From: Fusarium oxysporum f. sp. lycopersici 4287
Taxonomy: Eukaryota; Ascomycota; Sordariomycetes; Hypocreales; Nectriaceae
DNA: 64,000 nt
Direction: 5' to 3'
Assembly: GCF_000149955.1 (NCBI RefSeq)
Contig: NC_030992.1
Coordinates: 337,669-401,668, forward strand
In this document: piece after piece, positions 11,091-22,188 of the stretch
How positions within the stretch are numbered: position 1 is the first letter of the stretch
Layout of the letters: the number at the start of each line of letters is the position of its first letter
Position numbers and translations under genes: made by a program
The notes under the pieces: generated by a model
Database searches by the model: none
Seen by the model: only the letters and a program-made list of their open reading frames with translations
What the model was told of the DNA's origin: nothing

Positions 11091-12851
11091 TCAGAATGAA
11101 CTGTCAGAGTCGAAAAAGATGTCTTCAGGCTCTGTCGTCACGTCGTCTTCTGATCTCGTAGAGGAGGACTCTTCGACAGGCCACTTATTCAGACCCGCTC
11201 GCTGTTTTGCTGACACTGGACAATTTTCTTCCAAAGCCTCCCTCACCATCTTTCGAGTTCTAGATCTAAATATCTGACGATGTGAAACCACAAATAATGC
11301 CGCGTTGTACGCCATGTTGGTGTCCACAACGTTTGACTGCATAAGCACGTACAAAAGTCGAAACGCCGAATCTCGTGCGATATTCTTTAGTCCTCTGATC
11401 TCTCTTCTCTCCTCTGGGTCCCATTCGTCCTTACCTTTCCTCATGTCGTACATGATGTCACGAATGGTGCGGCCTTCAGTGACGTCAATAGCAAGAGAAT
11501 CAAGGGTGTCGCAAAGAAGATGATACTGGGAGAGCTGCATGGGCATGCGGCGAAAGAACTGTCGAAATCCCTTATCTACCCCGTAGCTGATCACTTCGGA
11601 GTAAGGCACATCGTTGTACTTGGCTCCCGTCGTTTCTATGGTCTTCCCTTGACCTCGGTCGAGCGTGTCGGACACCTCTGCCTCTTCATGTGTGCTCACT
11701 GTCATCTTCGCCTGCGTATTGCCTCTTTCTTCCCATTTAGAATACAAGAAGTGAGGCAACATGTCTCCCTTGTCGGCCCGGTAAAGTAACAATTTGCTTC
11801 CGTCTTCATATCTAACGGTAGCTTTCCCCCCAGATTGCCTGGCCAAGTTGGAGATTGTTTTGATTAGTGACGCTAACCGCTTCAGGTCATTCTGGTTAAG
11901 CTCCTCCCATCTCTTGACCTGAGCTTCTACGTCCTCGACTTGGGATACTTGAAACTCCCCTCGATAATGATATGCTCGCACGAGCTTTGAAGTTTGAGAC
12001 ACCCAGAGCTGTGCTGCAACTTCCTGTATGGGCAAGGGTCTGCTAGTTGCTCGGGTTTTGATTTCAAGGATTGACTCTGGAGGCACCACTCGACCTTCTT
12101 CCGTGATGACCAATTCCGATGGGACAGGATTGACGTTTGAGACGCCAGTGGCTGGCGACAAAGATAAACCTCTCATACTGGCGAGTAGAGGGTCGTCTTG
12201 TGGCCTTTCGATTTTGAATGAGTCGGTCTTATCGGTAGCCACGTATCCGTCGGCTTCGTAGCGTACAACAAATTCTAGGCCACCAAATCGATATGCGATG
12301 ATCCTATGGTGACCAGTACTATCATTGACCTGATTGATGGTGTATTCTTTTTCAAATGCATGGCCAAAGCCGCGAAACTCATTTGGCGCAATAAACCTAG
12401 TAACCGCCGTCTCATCTCGGCCAAACAGTGCAGTCGTCCCGATGACCTCTACCCCTATGGTAAATGGCTCAAGATCGCCAGGGGCCAAGTCAGAATTGAT
12501 GAAGGCCAGTAGCTTGCGGATGTTGTTTCGATCGGTTACAACGTCAACAGAGCGGATATCGAAAGCAGGATTTGTGAGGTATAAAGCGCGGAATAGCGGC
12601 TCTAGTGGACTCTCTGGATAACGAGCTTGATTTTGATTTATGAAATATGAGCCCGAATCCTTTTGGAGCTGCTTGGAGGTCTTAGGGGCTGACCAGAGAG
12701 GTGGGCTCCCTGGGACAGCGATCGTGGCAGTAGGCCTTTCAATCCAGTTGTAGGACGATAGATGCTTGACGTTGGTAATTGATGCAGGGGTGTAGATGCT
12801 GGGATCTTCAATATTACATCTATTGATCTCAGCAATAACGTTAGATGCCAT
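11091..12851 (-). CDS. Conserved fungal protein with a possible PD-(D/E)XK-like core
   Basis: Single exon, 586 aa, no signal peptide or membrane segment. From memory, relatives in fungal genomes are often named geranylgeranyl pyrophosphate synthetase, but no DDxxD prenyl-diphosphate motif is present and I do not accept that name. Conserved-looking blocks are SYNWIERPTATIAVPGSPP (residues about 33-51), PLEPLFRALY and VTDRNNIRKLLAFIN. The order RYEADG (197-202), EIKTRA (263-268) and QLWVSQTSKLVRAYH (281-295) looks like the E/D ... ExK ... Q core of PD-(D/E)XK or RAI1/Dom3Z-like folds. That is inference from pattern only. The acidic, Ser-rich C-terminus looks disordered. There are no functional clues from neighbours. 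Confidence 0.7.
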   Translation of the reverse strand: MASNVIAEINRCNIEDPSIYTPASITNVKHLSSYNWIERPTATIAVPGSPPLWSAPKTSKQLQKDSGSYFINQNQARYPESPLEPLFRALYLTNPAFDIRSVDVVTDRNNIRKLLAFINSDLAPGDLEPFTIGVEVIGTTALFGRDETAVTRFIAPNEFRGFGHAFEKEYTINQVNDSTGHHRIIAYRFGGLEFVVRYEADGYVATDKTDSFKIERPQDDPLLASMRGLSLSPATGVSNVNPVPSELVITEEGRVVPPESILEIKTRATSRPLPIQEVAAQLWVSQTSKLVRAYHYRGEFQVSQVEDVEAQVKRWEELNQNDLKRLASLIKTISNLARQSGGKATVRYEDGSKLLLYRADKGDMLPHFLYSKWEERGNTQAKMTVSTHEEAEVSDTLDRGQGKTIETTGAKYNDVPYSEVISYGVDKGFRQFFRRMPMQLSQYHLLCDTLDSLAIDVTEGRTIRDIMYDMRKGKDEWDPEERREIRGLKNIARDSAFRLLYVLMQSNVVDTNMAYNAALFVVSHRQIFRSRTRKMVREALEENCPVSAKQRAGLNKWPVEESSSTRSEDDVTTEPEDIFFDSDSSF

Positions 12852-15647
12852 AGTGAGATTAGATCACTGTAATAGTGATCTATCCTTATGTAGGGCAATT
12901 ATTGAGGACTGTAAACATGCGTGGCGAACTCTTCCATCTTAAGCAAAATGCCAGGCCTTGAAGGAACCCGCAATACGCGCTTCGTGTTGACACACTATTT
13001 GCTGGTGCTGGCTCGTATAGCTACGGGGAGCAGTTTCCAGTGTCCGATTGGCGAAGCGACTAGGTGTGTTGCACAACATATAGAACATCTGCGCCATTCC
13101 GTAGTCAAAGTGCTCCCATATGCAAAACTTCCCCAAAGTTTCCCGTGGCTGCATATTGATTGGTTTTGCCGGTGCCACGTCGGTGGCTCGCAGGTCATGC
13201 ATTGGTTTGACGAGGTAACGAGCACTTTGGCCAGCATGTGTCCTCTTACAGTCATGATTATTAGATCACAGCAATCATCAAGGCTAGACTTTGCAAAGGT
13301 TCTACTCACTTGGTGAAATATAAGTGGCAAGATCTGCATCCCCAGCTTTGTTGTCCTTATTCTCGAGATTTGATAGCTTTTACTGCACTGAGGGGTTGTT
13401 GGTTGGTGACGAAATATGTCACACCCTGCTCAGCCGAGTTCCAACCACATTGCACTCAAATGGCGTGACTGATGTTTAGGACCCGCGCTATTTTCTGACC
13501 CATACATGCTGAAAAGGATACCATGACTCTCACCACACGTCACTTTTACTATATGGGATGGTGCATCCATCTTCACTGTAGAGTCTGTAGGAGGCCCACC
13601 ACTGTGACAGTTGTCTCAGCTTCGTCTGATAAGGACGTGATAGCGCTGTGATATTATTTCCGTACAACAACCCTACTACTACTGTGGACTATAAGACTAG
13701 GTCACGGGATTGCCAAGTAGGCCGTGTTTTCCAGCATTTACCGCAAGTAAAGGCCATTGGAAAATTAAGTGATATGCCACGATAAATAGATTCAGAGATA
13801 TTTAGGTGCAATGTTGGTTCTGAAAAGTTATTTGGAATCATCAGAAGTGGTAAAACTGATCTCATCCCTAAGCCCAATGGCCACGCCTATTGATGGTCGG
13901 CCTCCTGCATCTGCGATACGTGGTCTTTTCCTTCTTGCTTACCCCGCTCCTCCTTCTCAAGCGTTGTAGTCGGGAATCGAATCTGGTCCTGATGCGATAA
14001 TCTGTTTCGTCCCAGTTCGTTGCGTGATATTCCTGACTAGTATAGATACCGTTACCACTATGTCCTTCGTAGATTATCTATACGATAGCGTTACTGCCAA
14101 AACATGGTAGAAGTGGCTGAAATCATGGTGTAAGTGCACCAAGAAGAGATATTCATTGAAAAGGTAGATAGAGCCAAAGTGCGTGCACTTTGCCAGCTGG
14201 GACTTAAAGGGATAAGGGAACCCTCACGAAAGGACGTCAAGCAGAAAACAACCTCCACGTTGGCTATGTAGACGATGTAGAGGTTTAGAGACATCAGTCT
14301 GCGTACCTGGCAGTGTTGCCTTGAGGCCTAAGCTCCGGGTCAAACCTCTCCGCATCCGTTCGCCCCTGCATTTGAGCTTCTCGCCTCCTAAACCTCCCGC
14401 CTCACTTTTCGGCGTTGGTCGAGCAAATCCAGTTGCTTCTCCTTTCATCTGTGCTTGATATATCTGTCCAGCCAACAATTGCCTTCTGATAAAGCATGAC
14501 GGGAACACCAAAGCGCCACATATGTGATTCATTTTCTCCACATGTAGCTGGCCTCAATCCTCTCACCAACCAACATAGAGACGTAATTCAGCGAGACTAT
14601 TGGTCGCAGTTGTCAACGTTTCGTAAGATAATGTAATGATATAACAAACACTTAACCGATAACAAATGATGCGTTGGGCAATGTTTAGGAAACGAATCTA
14701 GCCAACAATGCTACCCTTCATCATAAACGGCCTTTCTGTGTCCCCGAGGGTAGTTCATGTGAAGTAGTGAGTAGAGAGGTAATATTTAATCACACGATAC
14801 TCGATAGAAAGAACGACAGTGCTAAGACATTATGTCTCTCTTGAAACTCGCTTTAACTTTGGAGGAAAGGTGATAACGCGAGGGGAAGGCACGAAGGTAA
14901 CCTTATAGGATAAGCATATGTTGATGCCCCTTAACCCCTGCATCCTAATAACCAACACGTACGCCTTTTATCAGTTTATCCAATCTCTCGTGTGAATAGC
15001 ACTGGAATCTTCCTGGCTGAAACAAGTGAACGACTTGGTGAATCAGCCTGGACAAGGTGGTATCTCTGCTTTGTTTGCGAGGCCAGAAATGACAAAGCTG
15101 AAGTTGCTGTCACGCAACAGTCCGGTATCGATGATAATATCTACCCCGGAGCAAATTATTCAATCTATGGCCCAATTACTACAGTCAATGTGTTATTATA
15201 TTCATACTGTAATCCTGCGATAAATGCATTTCAAGATTAACGCCCAAGCTAACCGTTTTGGAGAAACTTTTGCAGTAAACTAATGCAAGATGATCCGATC
15301 TGCCATTGTTGAGATTGTTAATAGCTGTGATGTTTTTATTTATTCTCAGAGATTAAACCCACTTCGAAAATATCTGGTCAGTTTCAGGGTAATCTTTTAT
15401 GTAAACAACTGTCAAAGTTGGCTGGCTAGTCGCGTAGTAGGTGGAATGAATCACCAGAGGTTGACGCACTGGCTGCAATGGAGAGACATTGCGATAGCAT
15501 AATTGGGAATAGAAGAGTAGGCAGCAGTATCGTGGAATAAATCATGGCTTTCCAGCCTTTTAGTCGGCTAGCTCTAAACTTAGTCTTTGTTGAGGGATGG
15601 AATATTATCCACTAGCAGAAAGAAATCTGATTTAATAGCATTTACTA
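12852..15647. other. Gene-poor region
   Basis: No supported gene in 2.8 kb. Several ORFs of 60-130 codons on both strands have no recognisable domain, poor composition and no splice partners. No tRNA was recognised. Confidence 0.55.
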
Positions 15648-16250
15648 TTAATGTTTCACCTTCACGGTAAACGAGGCTGTTTCGGTAATACCAACCACCG
15701 AGTACGAGACCTTAACTGCTTCCTTGCCTTTTCTGCGTGGGTCAAAGCCAGAGATCGAATAGCCGCCATAACCCTCGAATACCACTGTGCACCGTACGAT
15801 GGGTAGCTGGCTCATGCCTCCAGAGGCTTGTGATGTCCTGGATAACACGCCAGTGACCAATAGCAATAGACAGGCAGAACAGGATCTGATATCCATCATT
15901 GGTCCGGCTGTCGTTTGCATCTTTATAGCCCCAGTTCTTGTCGAATCTCCCCACATACCCCGCATTTTCATTCGATCCGGCTGCAGAAAAGGATTTGTTT
16001 GTCAGTTGAGGGGTTTGATATTGTTCCCGGCTATACACGTGATCTGCAAAGAGTTCAATTCCACCAATTGAGGCGTCATCTTTGAAGAGCTTATGCAAAT
16101 TGCGACAATCCCATCCAGCCTGATCCAGGAAGCCAGTCATGCCGTGTGGGTCATTTCTTGGGTAATCATCGCGTTGCTGGTGCTTTAGGCTGAATTCGTT
16201 TTGTGCAAGGCTTGTTTGGCTCTTCGGGTCCGCTTGAGCGTCATGTCTCG
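15648..16250 (-). pseudogene. Decayed gene for a modular secreted protein with an Ig-like end
   Basis: A frame without a start, open from about 16240, encodes NDPHGMTGFLDQAGWDCRN, IGGIELFADHVYSREQYQ and AGYVGRFDKNWGYKDANDS. It then loses sense and ends. The neighbouring frame continues with EGYGGYSISGFDPRRKGKE and SYSVVGITETASFTVKVK, which reads like the last strands of a bacterial Ig-like (Big_3-type) domain, ending at 15648. No GT-AG intron joins the frames cleanly, so a frameshift is likely near 15780-15890. The family is unrecognised. The modular arrangement and the adjacent GH67 gene suggest a carbohydrate-active secreted protein. Confidence 0.4.
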
Positions 16251-16437
16251 CTTTATGCCTACCTCAGAGGAAGGTCTATAATGTACTGCTTAATGTACTG
16301 CTCTAGTTAAGCCATGAAGTGATATCAGTAACGTTGTCCTCCATGCGAGCGATAGTTTCTTACGCTTCCGTGCCCCTTTATCACTACTCCCTGCCGCATC
16401 TTCACTAGTGACCTCCATAGGGTCATAAACTGGCAGT

Positions 16438-18960
16438 ATGTTATTTCGGACAGCAGTGGTGTCATCTCTGGCCCTATATGGCCTAGCCGTGGCCGAGACT
16501 GGCATTGATGGTTGGCTTCGCTACAAGAAGTTGCCATACAAAGCCGCCGACAACTTCAAGCATCCCAAGAGCATCATCACACTGAACGCAACCAAATCCA
16601 GCCCCGTCTACACTGCTGGCACAGAGTTACAGGACGCCTTCGTGGGTATCTTTGGAGAGCAGGTCCCACGTAGATTCAAGGGCTGCGACCACCAGAACTC
16701 CATAATTGTCGGCACTCTTGACGCCTATCACGATGCATGTGGCAAGGCACAGCTCCATGCGGTTATCGAGGAAGATGGGTTTTGGCTGAGTATCAAAGGT
16801 GGTTCCGTCAAGATTGTCGGTCACAATGAGAGGGGCGCACTCTATGGTGCCTTTGAATATTCATCCATGCTTTCCCAAGGCAACTTCTCAGACATTTCCT
16901 ACGTCTCGAATCCGACCAACGCTATCCGGTGGACCAATGAGTGGGATAACATGGATGGCACTATTGAACGTGGCTACGGCGGCCAGTCCATCTTCTTCGC
17001 ACAAAACAAGACCATGCCTGACAGGGCCCGCGTAAAGCAGTACGGCCGGTTGCTGGCGTCCATCCGTATAAACGGTGCCATCTTGACCAACGTCAACGCT
17101 AACCCCATCACCCTGAAACCAGACAACGTACGTGGACTTGGCGAAATTGCGGCCATACTAAAGCCGTATGGCGTACAGATTGGCCTTGCACTCAACTTTG
17201 CATCCCCGCAGACTTTGGGTGGTCTATCGACGTTCGATCCGCTTGAGCCATCCGTTATCTCCTGGTGGGAAGACATCACAAACAAGATCTACGACGAGAT
17301 TCCAAACTTTGCAGGCTACCTTGTCAAGGCCAACTCCGAAGGCCAACCAGGACCGCTTACCTATAATCGCACGCTGGCCCAAGGCGCTAATCTCTTTGGC
17401 GATGTCCTCAGACCACATGGAGGAATCGTCCTATTCCGCACCTTTGTGTACGAAATGCTTAATATCACTGATTGGAAGGCAGATCGCTCTGCAGAGGCGT
17501 ATAATGCGTTCCAGGGCCTCGACGGAAAGTTCCACGATAACATTATCCTTCAGATGAAGTACGGTCCGCTTGATTTCCAAGTTCGGGAACCCGCACATCC
17601 CTTGTTTGGGTACTTTAAGAATGCCAACGCTGGTATTGAGCTTCAAATTGCACAAGAGTACCTAGGACAGCAAGCCCATACCGTCTACTTGGCTCCTCTC
17701 TGGAAAGAGATATTAGATACGGATCTTCGTGTTGATGATAAGTCATCGTTTGTACGAGACATCATCTCAGGCAAACGATTCAAGCGCCGGATCGGTGCGT
17801 TCTCAGGTGTAGCCAATGTTGGGATGAGCCAGACGTGGACTGGCAGCCATCTCTCTATGTCGAACCTTTACGCCTTTGGCCGCTTGGCCTGGGACCCTAC
17901 CGATGATCCCGAATCAATTATCAAATCATGGAGTCATCTGACGTTCGGTCTTCATCGCCAAGTGACAGATATCGTCACACGTATCGCCATGGAATCGTGG
18001 CCGGCATATCTTAACTATAGCAGTGGAGACCTGGGACTGCCAGCCCTTACAGATGTTACGAATAACCACTTTGGGCCGAATGTTCGTGCTGGTGATGACA
18101 ACCCCTATGGTATTTGGACTCGGTCTGATTCATTCTCTATCGGTATGGATCGCACTGTGTCGAACGGTACAGGCTTCTCCGGTCAATATCCTCCTGCAGT
18201 TGCAGAGAAATTCGAGCACATAGAAACCACACCAACAAACATGATCTTGTGGTATCATCACGTCAACTACACACACAAGCTTCCAACTGGAAAGACGGTG
18301 ATCCAACATCTCTACGATGCTCATTATGCTGGGGCCAAAACGGCGCATAACTTTCCGAAGTTATGGATGGGAGCTCAAAGATATGTTGATCAAGAACGCT
18401 TCAATTCTGTCCTTTTCCAGCTCACTTTCCAAGCCGGCCATTCTATTGTGTGGAGAGACTCCATAGTGGACTATTACCACAACCTTACAGGGATTCCTGA
18501 CGAAGCGGGACGTGCTGGTCACCATCCTTGGCGCATAGAGGCTGAGGCTATGTCTTACAGCGAATACAAGACTGCCGTGTTAGACCCTATTGAGTCTGCC
18601 TCTAATGCCACTGCTCTTGAAACAGTAGGTAATAGTACAGTAGCCACGGCTAGTAGAAAGCTCGACTTTAAGCCTGGGAGATATGACATCGCAGTTGTAC
18701 ATTTTGATATTCTTGGCGGGACTTCGCAGTGGGAAGCGTACCTGAACGGCAAATTATTGGGGAAGTGGGTTGGTAATCTGGAATCAACTCTCAGTCGCGC
18801 AGCCACAACTGAACCAGATGGTGGTTCCAAAGCCCGTATCACGTTCCCAAACGTGAAGATTGCTAAAGGGGATATCTTCAAGGTCGTAGGAAAGGCAGAC
18901 CGCGCGGAATTGGCACCCCTTGACTTTGTAGCATTCCTCCCCCATGGAGTTATTGATTGA
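16438..18960 (+). CDS. aguA: Alpha-glucuronidase, GH67, secreted
   Basis: Removes 4-O-methyl-glucuronic acid side groups from xylo-oligosaccharides during hemicellulose breakdown. Single exon, 840 aa, matching the usual 830-845 aa of fungal AguA. Residues 1-19 (MLFRTAVVSSLALYGLAVA) form a signal peptide. An N-terminal alpha/beta domain ends near VGHNERGALYGAFEY. The barrel carries WTNEWDNMDGTIERGYGG, with the Glu expected to be the catalytic acid, then LVKANSEGQPGP and DFQVREPAHP, with the Glu of the second acidic pair. A helical C-terminal domain contains VDYYHNLTGIPDE, followed by a beta-rich tail. Many N-glycosylation sequons fit secretion. No disruption is seen. Confidence 0.95.
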   Translation: MLFRTAVVSSLALYGLAVAETGIDGWLRYKKLPYKAADNFKHPKSIITLNATKSSPVYTAGTELQDAFVGIFGEQVPRRFKGCDHQNSIIVGTLDAYHDACGKAQLHAVIEEDGFWLSIKGGSVKIVGHNERGALYGAFEYSSMLSQGNFSDISYVSNPTNAIRWTNEWDNMDGTIERGYGGQSIFFAQNKTMPDRARVKQYGRLLASIRINGAILTNVNANPITLKPDNVRGLGEIAAILKPYGVQIGLALNFASPQTLGGLSTFDPLEPSVISWWEDITNKIYDEIPNFAGYLVKANSEGQPGPLTYNRTLAQGANLFGDVLRPHGGIVLFRTFVYEMLNITDWKADRSAEAYNAFQGLDGKFHDNIILQMKYGPLDFQVREPAHPLFGYFKNANAGIELQIAQEYLGQQAHTVYLAPLWKEILDTDLRVDDKSSFVRDIISGKRFKRRIGAFSGVANVGMSQTWTGSHLSMSNLYAFGRLAWDPTDDPESIIKSWSHLTFGLHRQVTDIVTRIAMESWPAYLNYSSGDLGLPALTDVTNNHFGPNVRAGDDNPYGIWTRSDSFSIGMDRTVSNGTGFSGQYPPAVAEKFEHIETTPTNMILWYHHVNYTHKLPTGKTVIQHLYDAHYAGAKTAHNFPKLWMGAQRYVDQERFNSVLFQLTFQAGHSIVWRDSIVDYYHNLTGIPDEAGRAGHHPWRIEAEAMSYSEYKTAVLDPIESASNATALETVGNSTVATASRKLDFKPGRYDIAVVHFDILGGTSQWEAYLNGKLLGKWVGNLESTLSRAATTEPDGGSKARITFPNVKIAKGDIFKVVGKADRAELAPLDFVAFLPHGVID

Positions 18961-19675
18961 TAGGACATTAGCTTTAAATCCTAGAAAAATGCAAGGGACT
19001 GAAATGGAATAAATCTCTTAGGGTAATTAATTAATACTTAAGATATTATTCAAGTATTTCTTGATATTATAATAATAGTAAAATGTTATTATCATTCTAT
19101 TATATTTTAAATATTCTTAGTAAATTGAAATAATCAAATAAATTCTTACTGGGTTAGTATACTAGGATAATGTAGTCAATCTGGCCATCTGCACGCCTAG
19201 AAGAGCAAGCTTGGAAAAGATCTTATGAACTTAGGAACCAACTCCTAGTAAGAAGTAAGTAAGTAAAATATAGAAGTAAAAATATTGCTATTATAATTAC
19301 GGTTAAGGTTAATAACTAATTATATAAATTAATTAATTTATAAAAAAGAACAGTAGTTATATAATGTATATAAGAGTTTTAAATTAAAGTAAGTTATTAA
19401 AAAAGAACGATTATGATAATAATATGTATATATAATCTTGTTTTAAAAAAATTTATAAGTTAGCCTCGAAAGTTATACCCAAGTATCTCTAAAGTCTGAT
19501 ATCATTCAAATATTTATTACCCCTTAGAAGCAAAGTAAATACTGTTTAGTAATTTCTATTGCTGATATTTATGTGGTTAGGTAGCGACAGCTAAAGGTTT
19601 ATAACTCTGGTCTCATCCCCACGATAACAAATAAGCACTGTGAAGCCCGGAAAAAGAAGAGAAACATAGGGGATG
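18961..19675. repeat. AT-rich intergenic stretch
   Basis: Between about 19010 and 19450 the sequence is almost entirely A and T, with runs such as ttattaaaaaagaac and no ORF. It is consistent with RIP decay or AT-rich spacer. No gene seen. Confidence 0.45.
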
Positions 19676-21657
19676 CTATTGATCGTTGGGATCTATTCCT
19701 GCTCCACCTCGGATCCTAATATAAGGCACATGAGTCTTGGGGAAATATGCCGTCACGGGAACCACTTTGCACTTGAAATACGTCCTCCACGAAAAGGACT
19801 TTTGAAACCCACTCTTCCTGTACACCTTGGTCTCCTTCTTGGAGCATGGCATATCTATAGAGATTGTCGTCCACCGGTTATACGTCACCACCTTGGTCTC
19901 CATGGCAAATGACCCGTTGACTACCGAGAAGCCCCTGAGCTCGGCATCCATTATGACCATGCCGTTGCTGTATGCGAGAAGATGGCTTGAGAGGTAATTT
20001 CTGACTAGTTCGTCTACAGCGTTTAGTTCGGTGATCAAAGCGGCATCTGCTTCGGGTGAGTCGGATGTGAGTTCCGTATCTGGCCAGATTATGTTGGACC
20101 AGCTGAGAGACCATGTATTTTCTTGGGCTTCTCCAGATGGCTGCTTGTATTGTTTGATGATGTCTTGGAGTGGTGAAAGGTCGGTCTTGATCTGCTTGGC
20201 TAGCTCCGGTATGCGCTGCACGATGGGCATGAATAGGAAGATGTCGCTGATCTTTTTGAACTTGCCCTGCTTGATCATGGAGACTAGACTTGCCGCCTCC
20301 GGATACCTTTTGATGTCTTTTCTGAGTTGAATCATTTCAGCCAGCCTCTTGCCGAGCTGATTAGAGGGAACGTCAAGGGGGCCTCGGACTGGCCAGAGTC
20401 TGTTGGCAGCTTCAATAACCTCATCAACTGCAAGCAGTTAGTCAGTACTTGTACAGTCATCATGAAGTTATTGTAGACTCACCCCGGTCGAGGAATCTTG
20501 GGACTCCCTGTCCATCACACCGCTGCAGTTCCTCGCAAATCTTTTGCTTGCTTGAATCGAACTCAGCTCGCATAATATCGTAGTTGGATGCCAGAGAGTT
20601 AGCCGCTTCGTTAATATCCTTGACTCTTTCTTGGATACGAGTTAGGGCACCATCCCACTGAACAAGTACCGACTTGATTGGGGGCTCCATCAGTTGGAAT
20701 GAGGGAGTTAGATAATTGTTGACGGCGGCGCCGATGGAGTTCGCGTTGAAGTTGCCGGCTTGGCAGGCAGCGACTACGCGGGCGAGAGATTGAAAGACAG
20801 AAAGATCGATCTGCGAAGTTGGTTTAAGCATCAATTCCAAGATGTGTACTCAGAGCGAATGAGAGACTTACATCCTTGGCTTGGGCGATGACCCAAGGAG
20901 CGATCGACTTGAGCACATTCGCAACATCAACTTTGTTGTTGAGAATTGGTAGACTAACTTTTCCAAAGCACTTTGACAGATTAGACGAGAAATTGAGAGA
21001 GAAATAGGAATATAGTACCTTTTCAATACTAAGGGTGTCGTCCGCGACCTTTGTGGTAGCTGTTGTCATCTCACCCCGAATTGACATCGCCGTGAAGGAA
21101 CCAGTCGTTGCGAAATTTTGCAAGCGAGTGAAGCAGCCGCAGATGGCCTCTGCTGACTTGATAAACTTGTCTCCCAGACCCTTGCCGAGCGCCCTACGAA
21201 TCTCATCGCAGAGATCGACCTCCTTGGTGAGAATGGTTATACTGGAAGGGACTTGTCTCGATTTCTTCTCCCAGCCTGAGCCAGTGTCAGTCAAATTCTT
21301 TGTTATCTTGAGGATAAGCCTTACCGGGGATGCAAGTCCATCCTTTACAGGTCCTGAGGGGCTTTTTTAGGGTTGGGCAATTCCATGCCGCCCATTGGCG
21401 GCTTTTGCATTTGTTCCACTACCTGGTATTAGCACAAAGCTGTCTATGCGTGTTTATTGAACCCAGCCTACCGTGGGGACCTTGATTGTCTTCATATTGA
21501 CCTTGACACCACTCGGCACGATGACTTTGATCTTGCATGTTGACACTTCTTTGACACCGGCGCAGATGACGGGTAGAGTGTTAAGCGCAGCATTTTGGGC
21601 GACTATCACTTGTGCCAGCAGCACAATGGGTAACAGAAATGGTAGTGAGAGTCGCAT
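19676..21657 (-). CDS. Secreted protein of unknown function, six exons
   Basis: Not recognised. Hand-built model: 21472..21657, 21325..21418, 21019..21275, 20872..20970, 20483..20810 and 19676..20427, total 571 aa with consistent phases. Introns begin GTAGGC, GTAAGG, GTACTA, GTAAGT and GTGAGT. The third intron (48 nt, 20971..21018) is the least certain because its sequence is also an open 16 codons. The first 20 residues form a signal peptide ending near VIVAQ. Exon 2 encodes a Cys-rich patch (CPTLKKPLRTC, then KGWTC). The rest is mostly helical (LARVVAACQAGNFN, RIQERVKDINEAANSLA), ending in a basic Cys-containing tail. It is followed in tandem by another minus-strand gene. An apoplastic or cell-wall role is possible but unsupported. 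Confidence 0.6.
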
Positions 21658-22188
21658 CCTGATAGATGAGTTGAGGAGCTTTGACGCTTCGGCAACACAC
21701 AGGCCGGTGACTACTTTAAATGTTCCACCAGACTCGACGGAGACCAGGGGTTACTGACCAGTTCAGCTGAATCCCTGTGGCTGAGATGGCGCTTTTAGGA
21801 CGGGACCGCGCCATTCGAAGGGTTAATAGCAAGATGCAGCCCTATGAGAGTCATCAGCCCGCAAGGAGACAATTCAAGTGAATCACTAGAAGCTAGAATC
21901 GATAGTGCAGCGCCAAGGAATCTAGATTCAGCCCAGGTATGGCTGTTCGAAGGGTTCATCAGCCACAGCTCTCCACAGCCCCGAGACAAAAGGCCATAAA
22001 AGCCGGAAACGGCTTTGGTCTAGGCTTACTAGCTGCGTTCATAAGAAATAGGGTTCAGGGTTTATTATCTGGCTGAAGGCGTCTACCGGCACGATGTTAG
22101 GCTTTAAGCATGGCGTTGTGCCTTGCAGGAAACTAATTATGCTGGCATGGAAAAGTAAAAATAAAATATTAATAGTAGCTTCCTTTTA
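21658..22188. other. Intergenic region, no gene seen
   Basis: Spacer between two tandem minus-strand genes; it contains the promoter of the secreted-protein gene. No ORF or repeat worth listing. Confidence 0.4.

Noticed and set aside
13960..14045. Minus-strand string with a TTCGATTCC core resembling a tRNA T-loop.
   Set aside because: The flanking bases cannot form a T-stem or acceptor stem.
12921..15502. Several 60-130 codon ORFs in the 12.9-15.5 kb gap.
   Set aside because: They overlap on both strands, have no signal peptide, domain or splice partners, and no frame dominates.
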